From Ahaetulla prasina (lineage: Eukaryota > Chordata > Lepidosauria > Squamata > Colubridae), in the NCBI RefSeq assembly GCF_028640845.1, contig NC_080540.1, forward strand, positions 100,349,561-100,413,560: a DNA stretch of 64,000 bases. Direction: 5' to 3'. Shown here piece by piece: positions 11,981-23,085 of the stretch. The notes under the pieces are model-generated. The model did not search any database and was not told the DNA's origin. It saw only the letters and a list, made by a program, of their open reading frames with translations. Position numbers and translations under genes: made by a program. Numbering within the stretch: position 1 is the first letter of the stretch; every line of letters begins with the position of its first letter.

Positions 11981-12433
11981 CAGTGATGGCGAACCTTTCG
12001 GCAATGAGTGCCCAAACCAGAACGCATGTGCATGTGTGTCTGTTTGCATGCGCCGGAATGCCAGAAACCCAAAGACCAGCTGGCAGGTGTGCATGCATGC
12101 ACTCACCAGCTGGTCTTGGGTTTCCAGCACACGCATGTACGCCAGCCAGCTGGTCTTTGCATGCGCCAGAGCACCAGAAACCAGAACACCAGCTGGCCGG
12201 TGTGCACATGCCAGTTTTTTGGCCGTTTTTCAGGCCATTTTCAGGCCAAAAAACAGCCAAAAAATGGCTCGGAAATGGCCCCAAAAATGCCCCCAAACAG
12301 CTTGTTTTTTGGCCATTTTTTTGGCTGTTTTCCATCGCCGGAAATTGGAAGAGTAGCTGGCAATGGCGTGTGTGCCCACATAGAGCTCTGCGCGGCACCT
12401 CTGGCACGCATGCCCTAAGTTCACCATCACGGT
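11981..12433. mobile_element. hAT-like element (CAGTGATGGCGAACC family), copy 1
   Basis: Begins CAGTGATGGCGAACCTTT and ends CACCATCACGG, with flanks TCTTAGAG (11973-11980) and TCTCAGAG (12434-12441), a 7/8 target duplication. The interior is built of repeated CAGCTGG/CATGCG and TTGGCC/GGCCAAAA motifs. Open frames of 100-160 codons on both strands are by-products of this low-complexity DNA and show no domain. Confidence 0.8.
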
Positions 12434-12448
12434 CTCAGAGTCTAGACC

Positions 12449-12950
12449 AGTGATGGCTAACCTTTTTGGCACCAAGTGCTGAAAGCGCATGCATGCACAC
12501 CCATAATGCAATGTGCACATGACCCCACCTTCACCCCACACCTGTGCATGCATGTGCGACTCCCCGCATGCACTCCACCCCCGCATGTGCATGACCCCCT
12601 TGTATGCCTCACTCCCTGTGCATGCGTATGTGACCCCCATGTGCACCCTGCCCCTCGCACATGCGCATGCGCCCTCCATGCATCCCCTGCTCTGTGCATG
12701 CAGGCAACCCTATGTGAACCCCAGCCCACACATGCGTATGTGACCCCCGTGTGCACACCCCACCCCGTGCATGCACGTGTCTCCCGCATGTGCCACGCCC
12801 CATGCATGCGTGGCAGAGACCCGAAAACCAGCTGGCCGGCGGGAGACACACAAACATGCACAGCAGAGCTGAGCTGGGGTGATGGCTCCCGTGCCTGCAC
12901 AGTGGGCTCTGCATGCGTGCCATAGTTTCGCCATCATGACCAACTTGAGG
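12449..12950. mobile_element. hAT-like element (CAGTGATGGC family), copy 2
   Basis: Begins CAGTGATGGCTAACCTTTTT only 15 bp after the previous element ends. The right end is near TTTCGCCATCATG (12927-12939). GTCTAG occurs just outside both ends (12441, 12951), but only 6 of 8 bases match. The interior is dominated by alternating pyrimidine-purine CATGCA/CACATG and CACCCC tracts, giving spurious Cys/His/Met-rich frames on both strands. Confidence 0.65.
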
Positions 12951-14197
12951 GTCTAGTAAAGAAAAGGAATGTATGATCCTTTTGTATGATGTATGATGTA
13001 TGATCATGAAACTCATTCTCTCCCTCTCCCCCCATGGATTTTACAACTGGACCGGTCCTCCCAGTTTCAAATAAGTAAACACAAAGGATATAGAGAAGGC
13101 TTCACAGGGGTATTACTGTACAACTTCCTGTCTCTTCTATCCACTGTTTTCAATCCTGCTGATTATACAAGATTATGAGAATTATGTAGCTTTGGGTTTG
13201 TTTGTTTTTTAATTAGTTAGCAGATTCAAGGTCTTTCACTCTTTCTAGTCTGATCTGTGAAAGCAGGAAAGGACTTGTATAAGCCTCGTCCTTTTTCCTG
13301 TTCCAAAGAAATGTGCTTCTGAAACTATGGAAAAAAGGAATCGTGTCAAGTAATTATAATCAGTAATCAATTGAGTGGGTTGTTTATTTAATAGCAGGAC
13401 ATCTGGACCCAATAAAAAGTTCAACTAGAGCATCTCTGCCCGAGTCATAATAAAGATTTGAATTGGGACAAATGAATGCCTAATCAATAAAACGATCTTT
13501 TTTTCCCCCAAGCAGATGTTTTCATGGCAGCATTGCCTGTCCACCTTTCCAGATGGAGATGTATTCCTGGATTTATCCTTGTATATTGTCCAAATCAACA
13601 CAGCTTGATAAATAAGTTGCTGAGATGTTTTGTTTTGTTTTGCAAATTGAGTAGGAATTTTATGGTTCTTTGTGGCAGTTTCCTCTGGCGTAAATATTTA
13701 TCTATAGCAGTATGACTAATTTTACTTTCATTTCATTATCTTGCAGCTTTAAATGGGGGAGGGGGGAATCCAGAGAAAATTAAACTGGCTGAATAACAAA
13801 TTGGTGACTTAAAGCATACAATATTTATATCAAATAATTACAGTGCACAATTATACTTGATAGCTTAAATAGCATGTTTCACAATTCTTAATTAAAGTAA
13901 TGGATGCTGTTTTGCAAATCTTTTTCTTCATTTTCAGTTAATATTTAAATAATAATAATACCTAGTGAGGATAATATACAGTTTCTAATACAGAGGTGAT
14001 AGTTTTTGGCACATTTGTAAACAGCATCACAGCGTTAATTTATAATACGTTTCTGTGTTTATAAAAGCAACATTTATTTTTTCATTTTTTTAAAAAAAAT
14101 TATACAATGAACAGAGTTCTCCCAACAGAATAATTAAAGCAAAAAGAAGAAAAAAGCTAGTTAGGCCACAAATCTTTGCGAAGCAAAGTAGACTCAC
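12951..14197. other. Intergenic, no gene recognised
   Basis: A short TGTATGA triplication lies near 12971-13003. The rest is unique-looking AT-rich DNA with poly(A)/poly(T) runs. No coding exon or RNA gene recognised. Confidence 0.5.
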
Positions 14198-14390
14198 AAG
14201 CACTTAGACTTATATACTGCTTCAAAGTGCTGTACAGGCCTCTGGAAACGGTTTACAGAGTCAGCCTATTGCCCCCAAAATCTGGGTTCCCATTATACCA
14301 ACCATGGAAGGCTGAGTCAACCTTCAGCTGATTAGGATTGAACTCCAGCCTGCAATACTGCATTCTAACCACTGTGCCACCACGGCTCAT
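14198..14390 (-). repeat. tRNA-derived SINE (squamate), copy c
   Basis: Reverse-oriented copy: AAGCACTTAGACTTATATAC at the left is the tail complement, and TAACCACTGTGCCACCACGG at the right is the head complement. Shorter than other copies through internal deletion. Confidence 0.85.
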
Positions 14391-14692
14391 GGTGAAGAGA
14401 AAACTAGAATTAAGGTATTTTTTGCAAATCTTACCAAGGAGGAATGGTGTACAGGCAAGGAAAAAGCTGCCTGCTCCTTTAGGTCTGGCTAGAGTCTGCA
14501 TACTTTTTGTTCTATAACAAGCTTCCTCAAATTCAGCTAATTTAAATGTGTATAATGAGGTGAAGTTGGCAGTTGCCACGTTCTCATTCCTTCTGTACTA
14601 AAAAACCCACTGAGATTTTTGAAGGTGACAATGAGTTCTTTCTGCAGCATCTATCGTCATCCTTGAGGGTTGCACCTGATAACCTGATAGAG

Positions 14693-14955
14693 GCCTCTGG
14701 TGGCTCAGACTGGTAAGACAGTCTGTTATTAACAGCAGCTGCTTGCAATTACTGCAGGTTCAAGTCCCACCAGGCCCAAGGTTGACTCAGCCTTCCATCC
14801 TTTATAAGGTAGGTAAAATGAGGACCCAGATTGTTGGGGGCAATAAGTAGACTTTGTATATAATATACAAAAGGATGAAGACTATTGCTTGATATAGTGT
14901 AAGCCGCCCTGAGTCTTCGGAGAAGGGCGGGATATAAATGCAAATTAAAAAAAAA
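14693..14955 (+). repeat. tRNA-derived SINE, GAGAAGGGCGGG-tail variant
   Basis: Head GGCCTCTGGTGGCTCAGACT is followed by the body block shared with the other SINEs (AGGACCCAGATTGTTGGGGG) but with a different 3' end, GCCGCCCTGAGTCTTCGGAG then GAAGGGCGGGATATAAAT and an A-rich tail. The same variant is at 26878-27143 in reverse, and its 3' piece at 62228-62300. The tail resembles an L2/Bov-B-type LINE end, presumably the LINE partner. Confidence 0.8.
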
Positions 14956-14978
14956 ACCAGACTTCATATAGAAGAGAT

Positions 14979-15076
14979 GAGTGGTGGGTTGCTACCGGTT
15001 CGCCCCAGATCGGCCAGTAGCAAGTGGCCACACCCACAACTGAACCAGTAGCAATGGGTTTTGAAACCCGCCTCTG
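14979..15076. mobile_element. hAT-like element (CAGNGGTGGGTTTCA family), 98-bp deletion copy
   Basis: Starts GAGTGGTGGGTTG and ends TTGAAACCCGCCTCTG, with flanks GAAGAGAT and GAAGAGAC (7/8). A strongly shortened relative of the copies at 5978 and 23086. Confidence 0.75.
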
Positions 15077-15634
15077 GAAGAGACAATATATTCCAAACAA
15101 AATGCATATTTTCTATGTCACAGGATCTAGAATTCATTGCACTTCTGTGGTTTCCATTCCATGGAGAAAGCCAAAATCCCTTTGCCACATAAAAGGATTA
15201 TTAAAACTAAAAACTGGAGCAGCTATTTTTGCTCATCCATTTCAAAAATAAATAAATAGAACCCATTTGAACCCCCCAACCAAGTTGGCATTTATTTCCA
15301 CAGGAACCAAGAGGAGAGATTCAGTAACTTCTCTCCAATGGGAAAACACGCCATCTAGAAGGTCTGCAGAACTTCACCGCTGCCAAAAGGAAAATTGTTC
15401 TTTAATTATACTGTTGAACTAAAAATACATTTGGAATCCAGAGAAGTCTAGAGCTGCTATGAAATCAGCACAAATTCATGATGGCTTATGGCTAAGACAA
15501 AAAAAAAAGGAGATTAAAGATTCCTTAGGTTTCATTCAGGCAATAATGATTTTTTTAAAAGATACAATAAAGATTAGTGTTCTGGCACCTTAAAGACTGA
15601 TTTCTTTAAAAAAAAATATGTGAATTAAAGTCTA
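15077..15634. other. Intergenic, no gene recognised
   Basis: Unique-looking apart from A-rich runs. No gene seen. Confidence 0.5.
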
Positions 15635-16008
15635 GGGGTAGTCCTCAATATATAACCAGACATTTAGTGAACATTTGAAGTTACAATAGCATTGAAAAAG
15701 TGACTTGTGACCTTTCCTCAGGACCAATGCAGCATCCCCATGGTCACATGATCAAAATTTGGATGCTTGGCAACTGGCATGTTTTTATGACGGTTGCAGT
15801 GTCCTGGGGTCATGTGATCGCCTTTTGCGATCTGACAAGCAAAGTCAACGGGGAAGCCAGATTCACTTAACAACCATGTTATTAACTGAACAACTGCTGT
15901 GGTTCACTTAATTCTATGGCAGGAAAGGGGCAAAACTCACTTAACAACTGTCTTGCTTAACAACAGAAATTTTAGGCTCAATTGTGGTGATAAATCAAGG
16001 ACTACTTG
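15635..16008. mobile_element. Mariner-like element, copy 3
   Basis: Left end GGGGTAGTCCTCAATATATA is preceded by TA, and the right end is AAATCAAGGACTACTTG. The body shares TCACTTAACAAC, GGTCACATGATCA and GCAAAGTCAACGGGGAAGCC-type blocks with copies 2 and 4. No transposase frame. Confidence 0.7.
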
Positions 16009-16109
16009 TGTTTCATTAACTGCATGGAATATAATTTTGAAAAGGATATAAACACACAGACACACATAAGGCAGCATTGGGAAAGTGGTCAGAACGAAAT
16101 GGCGGGAAT

Positions 16110-16438
16110 AAGGTAAAGGTTCCCCCGCACATGCGTGCTAGTCGTTTCCGGCTCTAGTTTCTAAGCCGAAGAGCCAGTGCTGTCTGAAGACGTCTCCGTG
16201 GTCATGTGGCCAGCATGACTAAATGCCGAAGGCTCACAGTGCGCTGTTACTGTCCCACCAAAGTGGTCCCTATTTTTGTACTTGCATTTTTTACATGCTT
16301 TCGAACTGCTAGGTTGGCAGAAGCCCGGACAAGTAACGGGAACTCACCCCATTACACAGCGCTAGGGATTCGAACCGTTGAACTACCAACCTTCTGATCG
16401 ACAAGCTCAGCATCTTAGCCACTGAGCCACTGCGTCCC
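16110..16438 (-). repeat. tRNA-derived SINE, second family
   Basis: On the minus strand it opens with GACGCAGTGGCTCAGTGGCT (A-box like) followed by GGTTCGAATCC (B-box), a tRNA-like pol III promoter. A long body follows, with AAGTAACGGGAACTCACC-type and CCACGGAGACGTCTTCAGAC-type blocks on the two strands. About 330 bp, nearly full length. Only one copy is seen in this window. Confidence 0.8.
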
Positions 16439-16439
16439 T

Positions 16440-19029
16440 TGGTGAGGAATAGTATTGTCCTAATAATATTTAGAGTATCACAGGCATTCCTGCAGTAAAT
16501 ATTCATTTCACATTAATGTTATGATAAGAATCTGATCTGTTAAGAGAAGCCAGTTTTTTGGTGGGGAGATGGGAAACTGGTGGGAACCTAAATAGGAACT
16601 TGTGAAATTTGGAGATCTTTGAAGAAACCTATTGCTATGGAAGCTTTCAGTATTTCTCAACCTTGGCAACTTTAAGATGTGTGGACTTCAATTCCCAGAA
16701 TTCCCCAGCCGAATTCATGAGAAACACTATTTTAACTGATAGTATCAGAATTGCCGATGAGCGTTGAGAGTTTTAGCTGTCTAAAGTTTTAGCAGCTAAA
16801 GTTTACATTTTCTATGAACTGTGCTGACCTGAGAGCCAGCCTTATCCAAGGGCATACTTAACGTTAGCAGTATTACTACTCTGAGCTTTTTTCTTGCATC
16901 CATTATTTCAATTGCTCCAAAGAATTCGAGGCTGAATGGGCATGTAACACTGTCTGCACAAGATTTATGTGACTTGTGTATCTTATGTTAGAAATTACCT
17001 CATTGCTCCTGAGAAGCCCTTTTGTCAGGTCACTCCTCGCAAGAGGCGATGTCTGGCAGCTTTTCTGTCTCTGACATAGTTTATTTATCCAGCTAAGGAA
17101 ATATTACAAAGGAAAATAAACCTGATGACATTTTTCCTTCCAGAAATATCTCTGAAAAAAGCTTAGTACATGGACTTCGACTATATTTACAAAGAGAGAC
17201 ACAGAATTACGGCTTGCATTATTTTTTCTTTTCCTGTTCTGGGGTGGGGAAATAACTGATTCTTTTATATTATGTGGATTTAAGAGAATCACTTTGCAGA
17301 GCTGTAATGGAAGGACTGTTTTGGAAGGACCAAAAAATTGGACATTATCCCAAGACATTAAGACCTGCCTTCATGCAAGACTGGGAGATTTTAAGTTGCT
17401 GGGGATTTTTGCACCTGCTTTTAGCCATATCCAAAGGCCTCCTCTAGGCTGCATATTAGGTATTCCACTGAGGAGGTTCCTAAAAGAGCTATGGATGATT
17501 TTTTTCCCCCTTGAATCTTGGCCAAAGTTCCATCTTGGTTTAACCAGCTGTATTAGTTGCTCATCTGAAAAAGCAGCTGGCTCAGTGTCGGAGCTATGCC
17601 TGTAGTAGAAGTCACTCAGCTGGTGACCTTTCCAGACTCTGCCTGTGCAGCCTCTCTTAATACTGCATCGACCAGGAGTTGCTGAACTCCGAGGGCAATA
17701 AAATACTGGGCCATTTGTGATTCCCAGACGAACACACGATAGGCTCAGGTTCTGCTGACTGAGATCATCCATTATTACTTGAGTGAGGATTGGAGGGGGG
17801 GAGGGGGGAAGAGCTAGCTTTCTGGGAAGTTAAACACTGTTATTTGACTGTGCTGCTGTGGCAGGAGGAGAGCGGTATGTATCCATGCAGTCGGAGGAGA
17901 AGCGTGGCATGCTATTCATGGGGGAATAATATCTGGCAGCCGTTCAATTCGCTGTGCCTCCATTACGTGGCTTGCAAAGAGGTTTCTCAGCACAGAGCAG
18001 CCTTGCCAAGAAAGATGCGGTGCACAAGGTCCATCCATAGGTAATGCAGCGAGATTGAAATTCTGGGAATGGAGAGAGCAGAGCACGAGTTCTCCTTGTT
18101 GATCTTCCAGAGATAATGCCGGGGCTAAAATTAACCCTGCCAAAGTCCAGTAGTCTAGCCAGCCCCTCCCTGTTCTTTGGCTTGCTGTTTCTCTTGAAAA
18201 AAGCAAAACCCATGGAAGCTGATGCAACATAGCTGCGACTTAGATGGCTGGGATATTTTGCTTGGCTTGCCCATCTCCAGGATGCCCTGAGTCTAGATCG
18301 TCACTTCCAAAAATTTGGGCCAGGGTGAGCCAGACTTAATGGATTGATTTTTTTTTTTAATCCATGGCTAAAAGGCTGCCTGCACATCTCATTTAGGACA
18401 TTGTTTCTTTTTTTCTGAAGCTCCTTTTAGTGCTTCGATAGGATTGATAAACTTGCTAATATTTTTTGCTCGGAAACTGAGGGGTGTGTGTGTAAAAATC
18501 AAGATGGCAGCCATGCATAGGTCATCATAGCCTGACCTTTTTTTTAAGTATACAGTGGTTATGGTGGCCATCTTGCAATGCTTTGAAACACGTGCATGCA
18601 CACATACATATACACTCCCCTTCTTGGTTCACATTAGGAACTGATTTCTTTGCTTAGTTGGAGGAGAGGGATACCTGAGAAATGATCTTCTGTTCCATAA
18701 ACAAACCAACTATGGAAACAAGGAACTATTTGAAAACCTTGACACCTTCAGATTTATTCAGACAAGATGAATAAAGGCCACCAAGGCCTTTCAGATGCCA
18801 TGCCAGTAGCAGCTGTGTGCGATCGTATCGCCTGTATTCATGACCCTTCAGTATCCTGAGCACCCCATTGCCCCTTTGCCCCAAATGGTTTTAGCTGTGG
18901 CTCACCTACAAGGTCGGATAAGGGCAGATAGATTCCTTGGCACAAAGTTTAAGGACATTCTGTTGCTTGCTGCTAAGTGCAGAGACTTTCCATGAATTTC
19001 TAGCTACCAAAAACATTCAGAAATGCCTC
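16440..19029. other. Intergenic, no gene recognised
   Basis: About 2.6 kb. A diverged short palindromic hAT-like copy may lie at about 16649-16732 (CAGTATTTCTCAACCTTGG to GAGAAACACT), related to 33305-33405. The rest is unique-looking and could include conserved regulatory DNA, but nothing can be assigned from one sequence. Frames of 80-130 codons at 17.1-18.2 kb overlap on both strands and show no domain. Confidence 0.45.
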
Positions 19030-19037
19030 ATTTATTT

Positions 19038-19068
<31 letters not shown>

Positions 19069-19580
19069 CTTATTTAGTCACACACTATCTATAAGCATAA
19101 GCATGAAATAACTATACAGTATGTAAGCATAAATATAAGCATGAGTATGTAATAACTATATTAATTGGATATAACGAAAGGAAACAATAGGATAGGAATG
19201 GTAGGCACGCTTGTGCTTTTATGCACGCCCCTTACAGACCTCTTAGGAATGGGGTGAGGTCAATAGTAGACAGTTTTTGGTTAAAGCTTTGGGGATTTTG
19301 GGAAGAGACCACAGAGTCAGGTAGTGTATTCCAAGTATTTACAACTCTGTTACTGAAGTCATATTTTCTGCAATCAAGATTGGAGCGGTTAACATTAAGC
19401 TTAAATCTATTGTGCGCTCATGTATTGTTGCAATTGAAGCTGAAGTAGTCTTCAACAGGAAGGACATTGTAATAGATGATTCTATGAGTTAAACTCAGGT
19501 CATGTTGAAGGCAGTGTAATTTAACAAATTTTATCCCAAGATTATTATTGTTATATTCAAGGCAGTGAACACATCTAATA
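19030..19580 (-). repeat. CR1-like LINE 3' end, second family (copy 1)
   Basis: On the minus strand an ORF2 remnant reads VLPVEDYFSFNCNN, the C-terminal motif also present at 51.5-52.0 kb (VLPVKDYFSFNCNN). The 3' UTR block GGTAGGCACGCTTGTGCTTT and the blocks beside it are shared with the 51.46-kb copy, and the (TTTA)n at 19030-19076 is its tail. Bounded on the right by a mariner-like element. Confidence 0.75.
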
Positions 19581-19964
19581 GAGATAGTCCTTGACTTAAC
19601 AGCCATAACTGAGCCCAAAGTTTAAGTAAGACATTTGTTAAGGGAGTTTTGTCCCATTTAACGACTTTTCTTGAGTTGTTAAGTGAATCATTGCAGTAGA
19701 TTATTTAGTAACCTTGTTGTTAAGTGAATCTGGTTTTCCCATTCAGTTTGCTTGTCAGAAGGTTGCAAATGGTGATCACATGACCCAGGCACACTGCAGC
19801 TGTCATAAATCTGAACCAGTTGCCAAGCACCTGAATTTTGATCACATGATCATGGGGATGCTACAAAGGTTGTAACTGTGAAAAACTTTCACAAGTCACA
19901 TTTTTCAGTGCTGTTGTAACTTGAATGGTCACTGAATGAACTGTTATAAGCTGTTGACTGTCTG
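19581..19964. mobile_element. Mariner-like element, copy 4
   Basis: Starts GAGATAGTCCTTGACTTA and ends ATAAGCTGTTGACTGTCTG with TA on both sides (19579-19580, 19965-19966). The body carries the AGTGAATC, GATCACATGACC and CATCCCCATGATC-type blocks of the family in inverted order relative to copy 3. Confidence 0.75.
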
Positions 19965-19989
19965 TACTCTTTCCTCCTCTTATTTTCCC

Positions 19990-20282
19990 TACAGCAGCAA
20001 TCCTGCTAAGTGGGTTGGGTTGAGGGAGAGTGTCTGGCCAAAGTCACCCAGCTGGCTTTCATTCCTAAGGTGGAACTAGAATTCACCATCACCTGGTTTG
20101 TAAGCCAGCATCTTCACCACTAAACCAAACTGACTCTGGGTCATACTGTTGGCCCTGACTCTGCCCGCTTTTAGGAAGGTGGTTAAGACTTGGCTGGTTC
20201 CTGTTTCATTCAGAGTGAACAAATTCCTCAACTGCACACAGTAGATTTCAATACTGATTTGCCATTTTTACGTTAATGGGAT
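19990..20282 (-). repeat. SINE/L2-like composite fragment
   Basis: Reads as a minus-oriented SINE fragment (GGTTTGTAAGCCAGCATC, ACCACTAAACCAAACTG) followed by a block GGTTAAGACTTGGCTGGTTC also found at 22656 (GGTTAAGACTTGGCTATTTC). The same order of blocks recurs at 22540-22755, so the two loci are copies of one composite repeat. The second block resembles the C-terminal FRRELKTWLF-type end of an L2-like LINE. Confidence 0.5.
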
Positions 20283-20593
20283 ATGTGGTGGGTTTCAAAT
20301 TTTTTTCCTACTGGTTCTGTGAGTGTGGCTTGGTGGGCATGGCATGGCATGGCTTGGTGGGTGTGGCTTGGTGGACATGGCAGGGGAAGGATACTGTAAA
20401 ATCTCCATTCCCACCCCACTCCAGGGGAAGGATATTGTAAAATCCACATTTCTTCCCCATCAGCTGGGACTTGGGAGGCAGTAATAGATGGGGCGAGGCC
20501 AGTCAGAATTTTTACTACCGGTTCTCCGAACTACTCAAAATTTCCACTACCGGTTCTCCAGAACTGGTCAGAACCTGCTGAAACCCACCTCTG
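20283..20593. mobile_element. hAT-like element (CAGNGGTGGGTTTCA family), copy 2
   Basis: Starts ATGTGGTGGGTTTCAAA (first bases decayed) and ends CTGAAACCCACCTCTG. The interior matches copies 1 and 3, with an expanded CATGGCATGG/TGGTGGGTGTGGC region. No convincing target duplication, so an older insertion. Confidence 0.8.
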
Positions 20594-21857
20594 TGTATAA
20601 TGTATAATGCAAGCCTGCTGTATCAGAAATGCACATGGATTTTTCAGAAAATATTTGCAAGTTTCTTTTCTCAGTTTTTCCCAACAAGGCCGTGGGAAGA
20701 CTTGACTGGACCTTAAAAGATGGCTGTGCAAAAAATTCCCAGTGTGGGCTGTGCAATATTGAATTTAAACCAACAGCTTTAAGACAGAGACAAGGAGGTG
20801 TCTGACTCCCTTGCTGATGTTACGTTATGATTAGAAGGTGCATTATATTTTAATGACTTCAATTAGTGAAATTGAAAAGTTTAAGCAAGTGTAGCTTAAG
20901 AAGCTTCTGCTAATTAGATTTTAATAGACCTTAATATTAACAACAACCAAATTCCTGGTTTGGTTTGCTTTGTTTTGTTACCTGTTTCAAACTTCTACTT
21001 TTCTTTCTCTTCCCTGGCTACTGAGGTAAATATTTGAACAAGGGCGACCAAAAAAAAAAAAGCTGGCAAAAAGTTTGTAACCTAAACCTGTCTTTCTGAA
21101 GGCTCCATAAGGCAGGGCCTAGGTACTGCCTATTTCAAATCCTCCCTCAGGTAATGAAGTTTAGTCTAGTTTATAACCTCATGGGGAAGAGGCTTGGCAA
21201 CAGCAACTCCGCTCTGAAACTCACTGACGCACAAAGCTAGTAGCCACGGGCAGACGGACAGGCTCTGCTGTCAGCAAGCTATTTTTCTCTGTCTAGGACA
21301 AGGCAAGGGGAATGGAGTGTGTTCCAGAATTTAAACTGAGATTAAATTGCTGGTTATGGGCCTGTTGCTCTTGAAGAAAACCTGCGCAAGCTCTCTATTC
21401 CCTAGGCAACTGCTTCTTATAAAATGTAATTTGCTTAAGAGCAAAGTTCAACATAGTAAATCCAGGGTGATTTTCTGTTCTTCCCTTTGGCTGATAGGGA
21501 AATACTTCTCTCAAATCGGCTTTGGGTTGTATTGTCCCTTTCCTGTCAGAAGAGTTGCATTCAAATGCTTTGATTTTGATTTATTGGCAGACCAAATGTG
21601 TAGTTTTCATGTTTTCAGAAGAATTATATAAAACTCCAGTATCTAAATGGTATAATTCAGGCTTGTCTGCAGGATGTATGTGTTTGTGTATATATCCAAA
21701 TCTGTAAGATTTGGAGGGTAGAGATGTTGTGATCCAAGCTCTTCCTCTTTGGTGCACATAGCAAGAATTTGATTGTAACACTTTGTCCACCATCCAGCAA
21801 ATTTTGACACACAATCCCTACATATAACCGTGCTATGTTGTATACATTTTTTCTATG
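20594..21857. other. Intergenic, no gene recognised
   Basis: Unique-looking DNA. The GC-richer part at 21090-21330 could be a conserved regulatory segment, but no motif proves it. No coding exon seen. Confidence 0.45.
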
Positions 21858-21865
21858 TTTTAAAA

Positions 21866-22291
21866 CACGAGTGTCAAATTTGTGGTGCCACGTTGCCGTT
21901 ATGTGACGTTTCGTGACTTTTTACTCTTCACGGAGCTGCGGTGGGCGTGGCCTGCACATGAGGCACCTGGCCCGCGGGCTGCCAATTTGACACCTCTGTT
22001 TTATTTTATTTTATTTTTTAAAATAGTTTTTATTAAACTTTCAACTTTTAAAAACAGGGGAAAAAAGAACAACAAAGACAAAAAAATTGGGAAATTTAAG
22101 TTAATAGTGTTAAAATAATTATAAATTACAAATTATTGTTAATCCTATAGTAACAAGTGTGTAAATAAATATAATCTAAAAATATGTAAATATATGGATA
22201 TAATTGAAAAATTGAACAAAAATTGAGAATATGTATGTCGATACAGAAGGCTGTAAAATCACATATAATGTATTATGTTTTGACACCCCTG
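21866..22291. mobile_element. hAT-like element (CAGGGGTGTCAAA family) split by a LINE insertion
   Basis: Left end CACGAGTGTCAAATTTG, right end TTTGACACCCCTG, flanked by a perfect 8-bp duplication TTTTAAAA (21858-21865 and 22292-22299). The element's own right end also appears at 21986-21999, because a LINE piece (22004-22278) inserted near it and duplicated the 18-bp site TTTGACACCYCTGTTTTA. The unsplit hAT element was about 134 bp. Confidence 0.85.
22004..22278 (-). mobile_element. LINE 3' fragment inserted by target-primed reverse transcription
   Basis: Bounded by an 18-bp target duplication with one mismatch (21986-22003 and 22279-22296). Its T-rich left end is the complement of a 3' A-rich tail, so it lies on the minus strand. 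Very AT-rich. L1-like on grounds of tail and duplication length; the coding part is missing. Confidence 0.65.
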
Positions 22292-22299
22292 TTTTAAAA

Positions 22300-22953
22300 C
22301 ATTTGTCTTTTGCATTTCTTTTTTAATTGTCAGTCATCCTTTCCATGCTGTATTTATTTTTTCACCCAAATATACCTCCAGTCCAACATTTGCCTTGCCC
22401 TTTTTTTGTTCAGTTTATTTCATATTGTTATTTCCCCAATCTCTAAGCGGAAAGAAATGTCAAACTGACCAATCATTTGAGAAGATGCAAGAAGTGGCTG
22501 GAACCACCTATTGATGGATTGTGTTGCATGGGGACAGGAAGCTTTCATGCCTAAACGAGAACTAGAACTCATGGGCTCCAGGTTTCTACTCCAGCAGCTT
22601 AATCAATGCACCAAATTAGTCATACGGTTGGCCGTGACCCCGAACAACTTTAAGAAGGGGGTTAAGACTTGGCTATTTCCTGCAGCTTTGGGCTTTGGAT
22701 GAACAGAATCCTCAGTTGAATTTAAGCTGCAGATTTTAGTTCTGATTACTATTAAAGTGTTAATAGGATATTTTGTTTTGTACTTCTTGATTATAGGAGG
22801 CTTCCCCCACCCCTCTTCTTTGCTTTTTATATGCTACGCAGAGCCATATAATTTTAATTGGATGGCTACAGGAATACATAAACAAACAAACATGCACTGT
22901 ACGTTCTCCAAAGACAAAGTAACCTGCTTGCCTTCCTTCCCTGTGATCTGATT
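22300..22953. other. Intergenic with a composite SINE/L2-like fragment
   Basis: 22540-22755 is the second copy of the composite repeat seen at 19990-20282 (shared block GGTTAAGACTTGGCT and the preceding CTAGAACTC-type SINE end). The rest is AT-rich DNA without recognisable genes. Confidence 0.5.
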
Positions 22954-23063
22954 GCCTACTGTATAAACAAACTTAGCTGATCTCCGAAAGCTAAGCAGGA
23001 TTGGAGCTCCAGGAAACCTGGTAGCTAAGAACCTAGAGTGAGAAGTTGACTTCCAGGTTGCCA
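22954..23063 (+). pseudogene. 5S rRNA-like pseudogene fragment
   Basis: Opens with GCCTAC and contains CTGATCTCCGAAAGCTAAGC, a near match to the internal promoter region of 5S rRNA (CTGATCTCGGAAGCTAAGCAGGG), then AGGATTGGAG and CCTGGTAGCTAAGAACCTAG in the right order. Inserted bases and decayed helices make it non-functional. It may instead be the head of a 5S-derived SINE. Confidence 0.55.
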
Positions 23064-23085
23064 AAATCATTATATGGATGTGCTT

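Noticed and set aside
11952..12925. Overlapping open frames of 106-161 codons on both strands
   Set aside because: They lie inside two hAT-like elements with low-complexity CATGCA/CAGCTGG interiors; all frames are open at once and show no domain.
17104..18230. Several 80-130 codon frames on both strands at 17.1-18.2 kb, considered as a small gene
   Set aside because: No domain, no splice context, mutually overlapping; kept as unassigned intergenic DNA.
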